In this document: piece after piece, positions 1 through 13,526 of the stretch
Layout of the letters: each line of letters opens with the position of its first letter
Position numbering within the stretch: the first letter of the stretch is position 1
Source of the DNA: Tetrahymena thermophila SB210
Lineage: Eukaryota > Ciliophora > Oligohymenophorea > Hymenostomatida > Tetrahymenidae
Direction: 5' to 3'
Length of the DNA stretch: 64,000 nucleotides
Assembly: GCF_000189635.1 (NCBI RefSeq)
Contig: NW_002476570.1
Coordinates: forward strand, 682,001 to 746,000
Made by a program: the position numbers and the translations under genes
Notes under the pieces: generated by a model
Seen by the model: only the letters and a program-made list of their open reading frames with translations
Database searches by the model: none
Told to the model about the DNA's origin: nothing

Positions 1-3000
1 AAAACTCTGAATAGTGTGTGAAGCACTTCACTGTCTTTAAAAATCAAATAGGATATATTTAAAATGCAACTAAATGTTTAATATAAATTTTATCAAGCAA
101 TGAAAAGCTCCTTTCATTAATTTACAAATAAAACTATGAAATAAATTTGCCAAATTTAAAAATAAACTCACCTACTCTCAAGTAAAATTTCTTTTAAATA
201 ATCATTGGTTTATTATTAAAAATTTTTTGAATTCTTTTAAAAAATTTGAGCAAATAAATTTTATTAATTCTCGAAATTAGAAAATATTTCTTTGCTAGAA
301 ATTATTTGTAAAATTAGATTGAAAATTTAACAGCATTTATTTGGAAGATTTTAATTATTAAATTTAATTTTTTTAAATGTTTGTTAAAATAAAATTTATT
401 GTTTATGATTATAAAAAAGCAGAACAACTGGAAGCTAAGACTAATACTCGAGGAAAAAAGGTAGCTTGATAGGTGAGTCCATTAGTAATTAAAGATTAGG
501 AAGCTTCAATAATAGTTTAAATGATAAAATGATAAGTATTTCTAAATTAATGAGCTAAAAAAGCAATTCTGATTATAAAAAGAATAATCTGATTCATTTT
601 ATTATAAATAGATACTAGTAAGTTGTTGAATTATTGTTAAATGCTTAATCAACAAAAAAAAAGAAAAAAAACTTGAAAAGTTAAACTTCAATCCATGTAT
701 CATCCCCTGGTACAAATGAGTATTTTGATGAATTTCTTGATATATTAAACACGTTTTGCTGCTATAAAGAAGAGGGAATTACTATTAATTAATAACTGAT
801 AAAAAATTTACTTTAAAAGTTTTTTGGATATACTGAAGAGAATCCGAAATGGAGAATATATTCTCGATTAATAATTCCTATTAAGATTGAGAAAAATAAT
901 GGTGATGATTTTTTAATGGTAGGGTTGGAAAAGTAAGATAAATTAGAATGGATAGAATTCTCAGAGCTATTCTCAGTATCAACTCCAACCTACTTGTTAC
1001 TTGAAAAAACTCCTAAATAAACAGAATAACTTATCAATTATTTTGAGAAGTAATTAATTTTATTTTCTAACCTCTGTTATGGACGTAATTACTCCATCAA
1101 GAACTTCTTAATTAAATACTTTTATGATAAAATTTTGATGAAGTATGTGTGGAATTTAGATATACACATGAAAATTAGAGCAGCACTGTTAAGAATACTA
1201 CTGCATTTACATATTAATTCAAAGCCTAGAACTGTCTTAATAATTCCAATGTTAACAAAAGTATTTGAATAATCTCCATAAGTTTAAAAAGCTTTTTTGA
1301 ATTCTCCTAAGACATCCTCAAATTACTTCAAAAATGAGGATGTTAAATCTATTTATGAAAAAATTACAAATACTATAAATAATTATAAGAAAAAGAAGGT
1401 AGCTAATAAGAATTTTACTGAACCTCCAAATCCATTAGAGCAATCTGAAAAATCTATAAATCTCGACAAACCTTTAATAAAAGAGTAAACAGAATACACT
1501 GATAATTAAAGCGAAGTTTCTGCTAGTAAATAATTAAAATTTTTGTTAAAATAGATAAATAGAATTGATTTTAAATTCATAATTTACTTTTTTAAACTTA
1601 TTAATAGGAAAGTAAGAAATTGAGTTAACTGATATAAAAGATTCTTATCATTTGAGAGAGTCTTTTGGTTTAGAAGAAAGTTTGGAATACTAACCTGAAA
1701 TTATAGAGGATTTTCTTTAGATAAAGGATAGCTTAGATGAGTAGAGTCTAGAAATAATTAGTAAGAGCGTGCAATCATATTTTTAAAATGAGAAACTTAC
1801 TCTGTAGTATTGCGATGAAATGACTTTGAATATGGTTTTAACAGTAAGAAAGCTTATTTCCTTTAACTTTTTTGAGAAATAAATTGAATAGTACAAAGAA
1901 GCTATTTAAAATTCTATTCATATGAGCAACGCTCTATCTAATACAAAAAATTCTAAATCTGGATCTTTTTATCTTGAAGGAAAAATAATTAAGAAACCAT
2001 TAAACTCATAACAAACTTAAACATTTAGATAAATAAAATCTCCTTTTAGGGTTCTTATGGAGAATATCATAAGGCTAATCTAAAGTAGTTTATTTGAAGA
2101 AAAATATATTTATGATATTGAGTCTCAAGATATTGATGATAATGATAATCCAATTCAGTATTTAAAGAACAGATTAACTATGATGCAATAAGAGACTATT
2201 AAATAGAGAGAAAAAAGCAGTACAATTTAAATCGAATAGAATCTATTGTTTAATTAAATGCCTAATAATATGTTTAATGCTTAGTTTCCTTTTAATTTTA
2301 AGAGAGATCATACGAATAGGACAACAGCTAATTTTGAGACATAATAGCAACAAAAAGGTATAAGCGATAAGAATGAAAGCGGATTTTAAGTTAAAACATT
2401 CAGGAGACATGAGAACAAAATACTAAAAATTATATACAAAAAAATTTAAGAAGTTGAAATCAGCAGAAGAAGCTAGAAAGAAGAAATAGATGAAATAAAT
2501 AGAATGAAAAATTTGAGCTTTACAAATAGAGTATACGGAGTTATATAATTAAAATAGCCAGACATAGTTTAATAAATTAAAGTTAATTTGCTGAGAATGC
2601 TAATATATTACTAAGAGCTAAGAGAAGACTATTACATAGAGTAAATGGTTTAATTTATTTATCAAGTTAGTTAGAAGTATCCATATTTCTTGGAAAATGA
2701 GCAGAGAATCACATTAATGATTGAAGAAAATTTAGAAGATCACTTACCTCCTATAATGTAGACTTCTATTAATTTTATCAACCAAAAAAATTCTAATTTA
2801 ACCAAAAAAGAATAAAAAGACTAAAGGAAAGAGTCTGTTTTGTCGAATAATTTGTAATCAAGGTATTTTTCAAAATTTTAAAATCAACCACCACAAAAAA
2901 CATCAATAAACCAATTTACCTAAAGCCAAAATAATAATTATAAGAATACAGCCAATTTTAATTAAGAGCAACCATAAAATTTATTCAAACCAGCATTTAG

Positions 3001-6000
3001 CTATAAAAGACAAAGACCATCTAACATTGAGATACCTTATGAAAATTATAATATTGGAAATCTGAATTTTTAAATATTAGAAGACTTTGATAATCTTTAT
3101 AATCGACCAATTTTGCCTATTTTAATTTAACTTTTTTACAAGGAAGATGATTACACTTTAAATTTCTTGATACTTAAGTTGATATTTAAATGCTTTAACT
3201 AGCGTGCTTTGATCTTTAAGCAACTTAAACATCTTTAAATTTTAACAAATAAAGATGAAGTACAAGCCTTCAACTCGATTAAAAGTAAGTCTACATAGCT
3301 TAAATTCGATTGTGAGTAATCAGAAATTTGGCTAAAAGCTCCTGATAAAATAGCTGATCCAAAATTTGAATACAAATTTGTAATACACAGAGTTATTAAT
3401 AACATATAGTCTTTCATAACCTTCTGCGACCCTAATAACAACCCAGATAAAGAAAACATCAACTATTTAAAGTAAAAATACTTAGATTTATTTAATATTT
3501 ATAGTTTAAAATTTTATAAAATAAAAAGAGGAAAAATAAATGAAATCTCATTAGGGAGACAGATTATTTTAAGAAATTTGAGAACATATGAGATAGTTAT
3601 CAATTTGATTAAAGAAAGTGAGTACATAGTTAAAGAATTAACAGAAGATTAGAGAAATACATGTTTACTCACAAAGATGATTGAAACTTGTTATAAATTT
3701 TTGAAGATTTTTGTTTAAAACAACAATATAAAAAACAAAAAAATTTTAGAAAATTATCTTGATTTATTTTTAGATCAGTAAAAGGATTGTATTGAACTTG
3801 GCTAAACATCTCTGATATGCGAATTATACAGGAATAATCACAAGCTAATTTATTCTCTAAGAGATGATATTATATAGTAATTTCTTTGGAAAATAACTGA
3901 TGACTAAAAAAAAGGAGGACATGACCCAATTTACTTAGAATTCTTTGAAATTATTTTATTTTATAGATGTAAACCAGTAAAATAAAACTTTGAAAAATTT
4001 TTAAATGCAATAATTGAGAAGTATTAATATGATATTAAAAATCTACTGTTTTTAGTTGAAGTATTTACTCCGAACAGATAAAGTAAAGATAACCAAGAAA
4101 CGAAAACAGCTCATCTCTTATAAACTCCCCTCCCCTCTATCATTGAGAATCTTGCAGAAAATAAATATCCTAATACTCCTGAAAATTCAAATAATAAATC
4201 TCCTTAAAGTAAAGAAAGTAATCAACCTTAAAAGGATCTCAAAAATATTCCCTTATAATAAGATTTTAGCTTAAATCAAAAGAAGGATAATACTATTAAT
4301 GAAAATAATGATAATGTTCAAGAAAATTAAAATAACAAACCCCTTTTAAATTAAGATAATGTTTCATTAAAAAATTTATTTTTTGAATTTGAAGGTATTA
4401 AAAATTTAAATGAGAGTATTTATGAACCTGCAGAAAAGCAAGGTGAGATGGGTTCACTAAAGATTTAATAGGTATAATAATTCAATTATAAATTGAGTGA
4501 ATTAAGTGATAGTGATTAAGAAAATGAAGAAGAAAAAGATGATATCAGCATTTAACAAAATTTGATGAAAAGCAGAATTAATGATCAAAATGAAAATGAA
4601 CAATTTAATCAAGACTAAGCTTAAAAAACTAGCTAAGAAAGCATATAAAACAAACAAACTTACAATAATTCACAAGAAAATAATCAAAAAATCAAATTAA
4701 ACACTCAGTTTATATTTGATATGAAAGATGCAAAGTCAGTGAGAGATGTTCCTATTGCTTATTAGATAAAAATTTTAAACTTAATAGGATAATTATTTGA
4801 AAACTTAAACGAAAAGCACTAAATTTTATAAATAATTATGTCTAAAGCTTTGAGTATTAAATATATCATGGAATTACTTAATAGGAAAGATATTTTCTCT
4901 CTTAATTGCCGTCAAAGATCTACTCATAAGTACATCTTAAATACAATGTTGAAGTAATAACTGTTAAAGTTAGCCTCCGTAGTTTGGCTAAGATAAGACA
5001 AAACTTATTAAGAGATAAGAAATGACTATTTTATAATTAATTTTATCAAAATAGAAACACAAAAACTAAAAAACATTACTTAGGCTGATATTGATCACTT
5101 TAAGTATAATAAAAGAACTTGCTTAGCTTACAGATTAAATTTGAATTTTCAAAAGGGAATGGTAGAGTAAGAAAAAAGTATTGATTTAATGAAATAAAAG
5201 GAAAATAATTTTCAATAATAGCAATAATAATTAAACATTGATTTTCATATACCTTATCAATTTCATGTAAGGGAAAGAGAGGTTACTTTCTAAAATATTT
5301 ATTAAAATAAATCTAATCAATCTATAAAATAACCTCAGTTTTTCGACGGAAAGATGATGGGTGATGAAATTCAAGCAAAGATCATATGTGATTAATATTT
5401 TAATATAGAATAATGCTTTGATTCCAATTATTTTAGCTATATTTTTGGAGTAGTACTACCTATTATAAGCTTTATATAAAAAAATAAATACAGCTTTACC
5501 ACTAGTTATATTTAAGGGGTAAATAATGTTATGCCAGGAGTGTTTGAAAAAGATTAAGAGATGTAAGTTATTGCGGAATTTGTAGCAACTTTTCTTCATT
5601 TTTTCTCCACATTTATTAATGAAAACAATTTAAATGAACTAAGCTTGTATTAATTTAATGCAATAAAAGAATTTGCCAGACAGACATAAGTTAATTTAAT
5701 AAGTAACTAGTCTGCTACTTAAATAGAAAAAAAAATTATGCAAAGAATTTAAGAAGAGAATTTAAAAAATAATTAGTTTGATCCTCAATTTTAATCAAAA
5801 AACGATGAAGATATAGAGTTTATAATAGATCTTCCAATTTAAGATATACTTGACTAAAGATCTTTGAAATATAATGACGATGTTGAAAAAAATTGGAGAA
5901 GTATTTGCATCAACTTGCTAATTAACGAAAAAATCAAATAGCAGTTTATTGAGCCAGAAATAGATAAGCTTACTTAGGCATTCTTGAGTTTTTCTGAAAA

Positions 6001-9000
6001 TTAACAAAATTTAAACGAAAATCCAAAATTACAAAAAATTTCTTACAATCACCTTGATATTCTAATAAGAAAGTTTATGTATTTTATAAAAGCCACTTTA
6101 GACAAAAATTTTGATAACTCTAATTTTCTCAAAGATGAAATACCGTAAAGTAGAAATATAGTAATAACTCTTATCTAGCTACTTATTGATATAATAAAAA
6201 AAAGGTAAAAAAATTTATTTTACTTTTTTTATCCATTTAAAAAACTTAAAATAAATTTAAAATAAATTATTCAAAAAACTAAAAATAAAATTAAAATGAT
6301 TTATTCAAAAATCAAAAATAAAATTTAAATAATTTTGATTCAATTATTTTGTTATTTTAGTTTATTTTTTTTTGTTTTAATATAGGTCTAAAGAAAAATG
6401 TAACACGGAGGAGTAGTCTGTGATACAAAATCAATTTTAAGAGTAGGAGAATTTAAATACTTTGATTAGTATACTATGTAATGAACAAACACATCCTTCA
6501 ATATTCATTGCTTTGATAAATCTTGCTATTGAGCTTTTAGATGGTGGAAATTAGGTGAAATATTATTGTGAAAAAAATATAATTTTTTGTCTTATTTATT
6601 ATTTTTAATTCTTAAAATTAGAAAATTTAGGATGGTTTTTATGAGTACTTTCTTAAAAATTTGGAAAGTGAGAATTTCTTCTATAAATTATACAGCCATT
6701 TGAGTCAAGAGATATCTAATATAAGAAGAGAAATATCTTTAAATGAGAGAATAAAATTTGCAAACAAGAAAATATAATATTGTTATAAAAATAGACATTT
6801 TAATCAAACAACAAGAATTTTAAGATTCTTATAGCTACTTACTGAAAATCATAATTAAAACTTATAAAGTTATATGCATACTTAATCAGGTTCACGTACC
6901 AGCTATGATTTAATAAATATTATTGTATAACTTGTAGAAACACTTGTAGAAAATATTAACCAAAACAATTATGATAAATTAGTGTAATGCTTTGACACAT
7001 TAACTGAATTTATATAGGTAAATATTTAAAGCTTTAAACTTCTATTTTAAAACAATTAATTTTATTATAACCTAAAGGGTCCTTGCAAGGAAAATCAGAT
7101 AGCTTTGTGTGAAGGAAGGTTTTTAGAAATAGCTACAAAATTACTAAAAGTAAATAAACCCTTTCGCTAATTTTTTATAAGAAAAATAATTAAAAATAGA
7201 TTAAAAATCATGAGATTTAGAAGGAAAAAGTTTAAAATAATATCTAGAAAAATGTGTTTGTGAGCTAATAAAGTTTAAATTAAGAAAATCCATTAATTTA
7301 ATCTAAAAATTTAGCTTGTGTAAAACTAAACTATTATGACAATCATATAATTTCATGTAGCTTTTTAAATGACACATTTACTTTTAATTTAATTTAACAT
7401 TTATTTGAAAAAAGACTTGCAAAAAATTAGTCCTAAATTCTCAAATCATATGAAATTGGCTTTGCAAGCAAACGGAAAATATTAAGAAGATTGGATGGTG
7501 AGCAGATTATAATATAAGTGTTTAATTACTATTGAGAGCATACTTGAAGGTAATATTGATTATAGGAATATGTAGAAGTTGCTCAAAGTTATGCCAATAT
7601 CAGTAATTACTGATAAAATCATTGCTATATACAAAAACTATAAGTCTCTATATGGAAACAATTACAACTCAGAAGCATTTAATCATGTTGAAATTAGCAC
7701 AAATATGAATGACTACTAAAATGAAAGTAAATAAATAAATGTTAATTAAAATATCTATAAAAATAATAATTACTTACTATTTTAAATAGATTTGTTCATG
7801 GCTAACACATGTTTAATCATAGAAAGTGGGTTTAAACTATATTCGATATTTAGAAAGGTTATAGAGTATTTTTAGTATAAGCAATCTTCGCTTATGTTCT
7901 AATAGTAATATCCTAATAATAGTAGTGATGGATCTTCATACGATCAAACTTTGTAATAAATTGAATTTCACAGATAATTAAATGAATTAAACTAAGAAAC
8001 AATAGATGATATCTAAAAAATTCTAAATTTAGAAATTGAACGATATAAAAAGAATACCTTTGCTTACTCACTATTTAATGACAAAAATGAAGGTTAATGC
8101 CATAAGATTACATTAAGTGAATCAGACATAAAATAAGATACTTCTTAATTCATTTAAAGTTTAGTATTCTTTATAAATCACTCTGGATTTGTCGAAATTA
8201 GTTTTGATGGTAGAATATAACAGGTTTACTTCCCAATCCTCCCTTACTGCGAATGTCTAACAAAAGATGATATAAAATAATTAGTAGATAATATAGATCG
8301 TACTAGTTAAAGGACTAAATAAGTAGATCTAATGATCAAATCATAAAAAATAATAGCTTCTATGAAATAAGAATATAAAATAAGAACTAAATTAAAAAGT
8401 TTTATAATGGGAGAGCTTTTTAATAAACTAAATATTAAAACTTCAAAACTAAGAATACTGTCTTCTTATTTGGTAAATATATTTTTTTAGCTTTCAATAT
8501 GATTTATTTATATAATAAAATTTATTAAAAAATATTAAATAAAATTGTAAATTTTATTTGAGTAGACCAACCAATTTTGAAAGAAACATTTTAAAAAAAT
8601 AAATGAAAATTTCAAATAAAATAAAATGAATTTCCATAAATTTAACAAAAAAAATGAGAAAATTAAATTTAAAAATTGAAATTATTATTTTTATTTAAAT
8701 AACTTATTTTTATTCAAATTCAACAGAGTTTCTTCTAAAATCTTATCTTCTTAGCAACAACTTCTGAAGATCACTAATTTTATTTGTATCCTACATTTTT
8801 ATCTTTAAATATTATGAGCCATGAAAGTTTTGTGACATTTCTTTTCTATGTGCAAATAATATTTGAATTCATACAAATTGTTATCTATCTTCTCATATTT
8901 GGTTTTTATGCAAGCAAATTCATTCCTCTAATTAATCAAGTAATATTACAATTTTTGTTCATTTTACATTCCCTCAAAATTTAAATTATTTTATTGTTTA

Positions 9001-10066
9001 AAGGATGCAAATTAATTCATAAAGAAATAGAACTTACAAAACTCTATACTAAAAAAGTATCTCTATAAGATTAAGTTTTTTGTTTCAGATGTGCAACTTA
9101 TTTATAGGTTAACATTTTTAGTGATTGCAGTGTTAGGAATTTTTAATTTTGCTTTTATTGCGCTTCTTCTGTTAGATTTTTTTATTAGAAATCCTCTTTT
9201 GAGAAATGTATTTAAGGCTGTCTGGGTTCCAAGAAAATAGCTTTTTTACACAATGGTTGTTTATGTGCTACTCCAATACTTCTTCGCTATTATTGGTTAT
9301 TTTACAATTTATGACTAACTAAATGCAGGAAATAATGTTAATCTGTGTGATGATCTCTGGCAATGCTTCAGCATGATAGTGGATATGACTTTCAAAAATG
9401 ATGGAGGTTTTGTAGGAATATTAAATAGGTAATCTAGTGACTATTAAGGATGGAGCCTTAATTACAGGGCTGTATACGATTTTATGTATGCATTTTTTGT
9501 AAGTCTCCTACTTATAGAGATTCTAAGTGGTATTATTATAGATACATTTGCTTCATTAAGAGAGCATCAAGAAGAAAAGAACTATGATATTCTAAATTAT
9601 TGCATCATTTGCGGATAAGATAGGTACATTTACAAATTACATAGTTACACTGTTTTAATTTTTTTGAGATCTGATAAATATTATTAATTTACATTAAATT
9701 AGGCAGTCATATGATAAAATTCAATTATCTAAGGGATTTACTCATCACTACAAGTATATCCATAACATTTGGCATTACGTATATTACATAGCATATATTG
9801 GCGATAAAGAAAAAACTGAATATACAGGTATTGAAAGCTATGTTAGTTCTTAATTAATTCAATCAGATGTGTAATGGTTTCCTAAGTAATTAAAATAATT
9901 TCAAGTGTTTTATTTTTTGAAATTTCTTTTATTAATTAACAAAAGTAATAGAGAAAATTAAGAATAAGACATGGAAGGATAATAACTGGAAATTAAAAGT
10001 TAATTATATGATATGAAATAGTAAATAAATTTGATAAATGCAAAACTAAATAAATTAAGTAAATGA
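1..10066 (+). CDS. Inositol 1,4,5-trisphosphate receptor-type Ca2+ release channel (5'-truncated by window)
   Basis: Tetrameric intracellular Ca2+ release channel of the IP3R/RyR superfamily. Exons, ciliate code: <1-181, 420-1525, 1608-6204, 6386-6554, 6622-7017, 7078-7149, 7200-7317, 7361-8472, 8727-8939, 9004-9623, 9703-10066; all phases agree, giving about 2,980 residues. In order: a stretch with KNQIGY matching the region before the RIH domain; RIH core (NLCYGRN, then IHMKIRAALLRILLHLHIN, to about 1260); a 4.6-kb exon rich in N/Q; RIH-associated domain (LAIELLDGGNQ, GPCKENQ, 6500-7120); transmembrane segments 8727-9550; pore with DGGFVGIL (9400-9423); a C-x2-C / H-x4-H zinc finger; NIWHYVYY and TEYTGIESYV; short coiled-coil tail. 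IWHY, TEYTG and the WFP that follows favour IP3R over RyR, and no RyR/SPRY repeats are seen. The ligand-binding MIR region would lie left of the window. Membership is sure; actual IP3 responsiveness cannot be judged here. Confidence 0.93.
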
Positions 10067-11493
10067 AATCAAACAAAAATTAAAATAAAAATTTTAATTA
10101 TTCAACTAAAAAATCGAAAAATTAATGCTTAGAAAGAAATAGCTTTGTGTCTATATTAATTCTTTTATGCAATTAGTGTTTTTATATTTAATTCTTTGAT
10201 TTCAAAAATAATAAGTTAAGTTTTGTTCATTCAAATAATTAAAAATAATATGATTGTTTTAGTCAAAAATTTATGTAAAATAATTAATTAATTGTTAGAT
10301 TTTAAAGGTATTTATTTGTTTTAAATATTTATTTAAGTGGAGTTCATTATTTAATCACAAATTCTTCTGTTTGAACTCTTTAAAACAATTAATATTAAAT
10401 TTTATTGATTGAATAACATTTTTATCTCAAAATGAAAAAAGAAGTATTATAAATATTTTTAAATGTATAAATTAATAGATATTTTAAAGTGGATTAGATT
10501 ATTTAATAATAAATTCTTCTATTTTTAGCAGATAAATTTTCAAAATAATTAAAGTTCAATTTCATCAAAAAAAGAAGTGTGAATAAATCTAGGTCTTTAT
10601 GAAAAATCGAAGATTGAATACTGATTTATCTATTAGTTATAATAAATTAACAAAATTAAAATAAGAAGTAAGGCAATAAAATAAGCAACTATTGTAATCT
10701 AAAATCTTGATAAAAAATATATGTAATACTGTTGCATCAAATTTTAATAAGGTAAAATTAATTAAGAAATATTGTTGTATCACATTTAGTTTAACAATAA
10801 TATAATTAAATTATTAATTTAGCAATATATTTTAATTATTAAAATAAATTATTTTAGATATTTCTGAACAGTTTAAATTTATATGACAACAAGTATTTTA
10901 AAATTAGATTTTAATACAAATTTATTTATTTAGTACTAATAAAATAATCAATTAATTAATTTCAGCATTTACAAATAATATTTGAGTTGATTACATGATA
11001 TTAAAAGATTACTAATATCTCTTACATAGTTCTTTATTTTAAGAGATTTTTATTGTATATAATATTATAACAAATAGAATTCCAAGTAATTGCAATTATT
11101 GCGATTAATAGTTAAATTATTTAAATACAATATACTAATATATGTAATTTAAATATATTTATAATTTTAGTGATGTAAATAGTGGACAAATGTTTTTACA
11201 TATTTTATATTTATACTTCGTAAATTACTTTCTATTTTTTTAAAGTGAAATAGTCAAAAAATTGAAAAAAAAGCATAAATTAAGTATCATATTGCTAATA
11301 ATTAATAATTACAAAAGAAATATAAATAAATCATCACACAGAGAGAAGTAAGCTCAAAAAATTTTGACTTAATTTCGATCATATACAATAGATATCCACA
11401 AAATTAATAACTATTTTGATATTAAAAAAATAATAATTCATTTCCTAATTGAATTAAAATCAAAGAAAGTTAATTTTAAGACTATTTAATAAA
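10067..11493. other. Intergenic, no gene seen
   Basis: About 1.4 kb of very AT-rich sequence between two plus-strand genes. No frame shows protein-like composition. It holds two diverged copies of a roughly 45-bp sequence (near 10325-10370 and 10480-10528), both ending in ATTCTTCT. Confidence 0.6.
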
Positions 11494-12405
11494 ATGGAAG
11501 AAGGTAACAAATAACCCTTAAAAGAAAGAGATAATAGTAATTCTTCTACAGCATCTGATTTAAATGGATTTTAGCAAAAAATAAAGAATAAGACTGTACT
11601 TAATTTAAGTAAAAAGGGATATAATATCATCAAAATATGCATTTTTATTCTTGCGATTGGAGTATTGTTTATGGGAAAGGCATTTGGTGTTCCTAAAGAT
11701 GATTACCCTATAATTCATGATCCAGTTATGTATAATTGGCTCTCTTCAATGAATCAAAGTGTTAATGATAATCACGAATCAGCCAAGGGATTTTAGATCA
11801 GCAGTAGTTTATGCATGGATTTAAGCTTTCTATTCATGTATGGATACTGGGTAATAAGAATAAATACTGGTAGACTTCTCTATGCAACTGCCTTCTTTTA
11901 CGTATTGAGAAATATAGTCTAAAATTTTGTTGTTTTCCCTTTTCCAGAAGGATTTTATTGGGAAAGTCCAGGCTTCCCTTCATTGACAGTACCATATGGC
12001 CGCTCCAGTGATTTCTTTTGGTCCGGTCACTGTGGTTTTTTAACATTAGTATCATGTGAATGGTTTGTAAATAAAAAATATTATATGTTTGCATTAACTT
12101 GCTTGGTAAATTTATACATGGCTATTGTTATGATTGGATTTAGAATTCATTACACAATTGATGTTATCATAGGAGTTTTTATGGCTCACTACTGCTACAT
12201 GCTTTTTAGTAAAGCAGCTCCCTACATTGATGAATTTATAAAGCGCATATTTAATTATGCTTGGAATAAACTAAATGATGATAACAAAAAGAGGGAAGAT
12301 AATAACCAAAAGGAAGAGAAAAATGAAAATGGTTTATCAAATAATAATTTATAGCAATATTCAAAACAACAGTAAAAAGTTTCTTGTGAAGAAAATAAAC
12401 TTTGA
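11494..12405 (+). CDS. Sphingomyelin synthase-like / PAP2-like membrane phosphotransferase
   Basis: Single exon, 303 residues. The family (sphingomyelin synthase, plant and protozoan inositol-phosphorylceramide synthase, PAP2-like C domain) moves a phospho-head group from a glycerophospholipid onto ceramide in Golgi or plasma membrane. Seen here: hydrophilic N-terminus, a first membrane segment around residues 50-65, further hydrophobic segments, the LRN motif followed by FPFPEG (matching the family's region before the active site), SDFFWSGHCGF carrying the first catalytic His, and FRIHYTIDV carrying the second His and the Asp. Thus the H-H-D triad is complete. The tail after the last membrane segment is K/E/N/Q-rich and cytosolic-looking. 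Head-group choice (choline, ethanolamine, inositol) cannot be read from sequence. A general lipid phosphatase of the PAP2 clan is the alternative. Confidence 0.85.
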
Positions 12406-13526
12406 AACAAAATTGTAAATTTATCATAAACAAATTTATTGATAAATTAAATAGAATAGAAAGAAAATCCATTCACTTTTCAATTAAAATTAGTATTTAT
12501 TTAATATTTTAAACTTTCGATCAAAAACACTGATGTTCGAAAAATATTAGTAGTCTGTCTTATCAAAAAAAAAAATAGAAAAATTTCTTAATTAACAACT
12601 ATAAAAAATATCATGTATTTTTATTTAATACATACTTGATACTTGATGAATATATTTTAAAATAAATTAAAATTACAAAAAATATTTTCTAAATATCTTT
12701 CACTTATTTTTCTTATTTATAGGCATTTATTTACATTTTATTTTCCTCTAAGATTTTATATATTCAGAATGCAAAATTATAACTTTTTATAAGAAAATAA
12801 AAATTCAATTTTGATAAGGTTTAAAATTAAGACCTACTATTTAAAGAAATATCTATTTATAAATACAAATCAATTTTTATTTACAGTTAAACTGAATAAT
12901 TTTATTTCTTTAAAACTAGTTATGGGTTTCTTAGTTAGTCTCAGTATTTTTAAACCATATTAGCAAATAAGTTTAATTAGATCTTGGGTTTGAAAAATTA
13001 AGCAATTATCAAAATCTGTAATATGAAATAAATATATAAATATTTTTCTAAATGAATTTTATAAAACATCAAAAATATTCTTTATTAATTAAAACATACC
13101 CCAAAAAAAAAGTAAATAGTTGAAAAATTAAAAAATTTTAAAATTGAAGGACTTATTCTAATAAAATTATAATTTTATAAAATCTAATGATATAAGTTGA
13201 GTAAATATACAAAAAATATGGTGAATATTTTGTAAATTAAATGAGAAATTTCAATTTTAATTGAAAAATAAAATAACTTGTTTATTTTTTGGTTAGCAGT
13301 AATAAATTATTAAAACCAATATTTTTTCAAAAATATTATACTTTATTTATATTATATTTATTTTTTAATCACTTTTTTTATATTTGTTTTTTAATCAAGT
13401 ATTTAAAATAATCATCTGATAATATTTTTATTTTCAAGTTACTAAAAATAGAAAATTTTATCTTATTATTTTAGTGTAAATTTAATTTTAAAATAATTTA
13501 ACATATTGAAAATTTTATAGTTAAAT
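12406..13526. other. Intergenic, no gene seen
   Basis: AT-rich spacer between the convergent ends of the synthase-like gene (+) and the first cysteine-rich gene (-). Homopolymer A/T runs only; nothing else supported. Confidence 0.6.

Noticed and set aside
377-469. Short ATG frame near the left edge as start of the calcium channel gene
   Set aside because: The sequence before 182 encodes residues matching the channel, and joining 181 to 420 keeps phase; the ATG at 377 lies in the intron and its frame hits TGA after 31 codons.
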